NCBI GenBank assembly: GCA_964017145.1
Contig: OZ024850.1
Coordinates: 2,395,618 to 2,459,617, forward strand
Source: Agrocybe praecox
Lineage: Eukaryota > Basidiomycota > Agaricomycetes > Agaricales > Agrocybaceae
Direction of reading: 5' to 3'
Length of the DNA stretch: 64,000 nt
Below, in pieces: positions 63,010-64,000 of this stretch (position 1 is the stretch's first letter; each line of letters opens with the position of its first letter). The position numbers were made by a program, and so were the translations under genes. The notes under the pieces were generated by a model. That model made no database searches. It was not told where the DNA came from and saw nothing but the letters and a program-made list of their open reading frames with translations.

Positions 63010-64000
63010 ATGTCCCGTCTGCTCACCCGCACATTCTCGACATCATGTCGCGACAAAAGCCCTGCTATCCTCAACAGATACAGCAGGATCGTCACCCAGC
63101 CAAAGGACCAGGGCGCCAGCCAGGTCTCTTTTCTTCTTTTCGCGTCTTGTCTGCTCTTTGACCTTTTTTTTTTTTGCAAGGCCATGCTCTATGCTACAGA
63201 TGAAATACACTCGGACGAAGATTTAAACAAGGCCATGGTCGGTGTAGGAAGTGTCTGGTGCGTTACTCTATTATCTATTTATTCTATGCCTTTCTCAGCC
63301 ATTCGCAGGTACGAAGGAAACCCGTGCGCCCCCTCTTTCCTTCTTGAGACATCCGCCATGTTCACCCGCTTTCAAATAGATGCAACAAGCACCTGCTCGG
63401 TCTTGGCCAAGAGATAAAGGCTTCTTTGCAAAAGGCTGACCTCATTGGCTACCAATTTGGAACTGTCGGTGTCAGCGATGGTATCAGCATGGGCACAAAG
63501 GGCATGTCCTACTCCCTTCAATCCCGTGATCTTATTGCAGACCAGGTCGAAAGCGCTGCTGGAGGTCATCATCTCGATGGCATGGTCGTTGTTCCTGGCT
63601 GCGACAAGAATATGCCGGGTGTAATGATCGCTCGTCAGTACAGCTCTCTAATCTACTCTGCGTAGAGTGATCCTCGAGACTGACTTGCATGTGTCTTTTA
63701 TTTCTGCATCCATGTGAACTTTTGAACTTGACCTGTGTCTCAATATATCAGTCGGACGCTTGAACCGACCTGGCCTCATGGTGTACGGAGGCTCCATCCG
63801 CGCGGGATCTTGCGAAGGTGCGCCACAACTCGACATCGTGTCCGCTTTCCAGTCCTATGGCAAATATCTCCAAGACGGAAAGACCGTCGAAGCTGAGCGC
63901 GAGCGGTACTCTACCGTTCGTCATGCTTGTCCAGGTCCCGGTGCTTGCGGTGGTGTATGTTTAATATTTTATCCGTTAACGAAAAACCCGTATCTTGACC
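63010..64000 (+). CDS. ILV3: Dihydroxyacid dehydratase, mitochondrial, 5' part
   Basis: Fe-S enzyme that dehydrates dihydroxyacids in valine, isoleucine and pantothenate synthesis. [19 protein letters not shown] is a mitochondrial presequence, followed by [19 protein letters not shown]. Short exons then give [20 protein letters not shown] then [26 protein letters not shown] is rebuilt across an intron with donor GTGCGC at about 63333 and acceptor [26 protein letters not shown] follows, then [56 protein letters not shown] and CPGPGACGG. The three Fe-S cysteines (GNPCN, GCDKN, GACGG) are present. The window ends inside the intron after GACGG, so roughly the last two thirds of the enzyme is missing. 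Confidence 0.95.

Overview
The window is nuclear DNA of a filamentous basidiomycete, most likely an Agaricomycete. Genes are dense and cut by many short introns (about 48-100 nt, GT-AG). Coding sequence is near 47-50% GC and spacers are AT-rich. The proteins have typical mushroom-forming-fungus relatives: a CE16 esterase, an agaric-type seven-helix membrane protein, tandem small secreted proteins, and Zn(II)2Cys6 regulators carrying two zinc clusters. I read about 25 protein genes, one decayed gene fragment and one non-autonomous DNA transposon. No rRNA, tRNA or CRISPR was seen. Most gene models were built by joining exons by eye, so outer boundaries are firmer than individual splice sites.

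0-14 kb: C-terminal half of an ABCB multidrug/pheromone-type exporter (cut by the left edge), a VAP/Scs2 ER tether, a secreted CE16 acetylesterase divergent from a membrane-anchored Cu/Zn superoxide dismutase, a CSC1/OSCA-type channel and complex I subunit NDUFS4. 14-27 kb: a growth-signalling stretch with the TORC2 subunit Rictor, ribosomal protein uL22/L17, a RasGEF protein and the NEDD4-type ubiquitin ligase Rsp5. 27-31 kb: a tandem pair of small secreted proteins with matching promoters. 32-39 kb: the NuA4 subunit Eaf7, a CaaX-ended AN1 zinc-finger protein, a 526-bp hAT-type MITE with perfect 8-bp target duplications, a histidine-phosphatase gene with an 8-nt microexon, and a decayed UbiA prenyltransferase fragment. 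39-55 kb: mitochondrial bL35 divergent from the E4 ligase Ufd2, a GPCR-like membrane protein, an unrecognised 291-aa protein, the WD40-cyclophilin PPWD1, thiazole synthase Thi4 and chorismate mutase.

55-63 kb is the most unusual part. Four consecutive same-strand units alternate Zn(II)2Cys6 regulator, septin-like GTPase, Zn(II)2Cys6 regulator, septin-like GTPase. The middle two are joined in one open reading frame: a nine-exon model closes exactly in frame and predicts an 852-aa septin-like GTPase fused to two Zn(II)2Cys6 clusters. The window ends in the 5' part of mitochondrial dihydroxyacid dehydratase.

Most genes are housekeeping and do not form one pathway. The exception is the septin/zinc-cluster block, which looks like duplication and fusion of a two-gene module.
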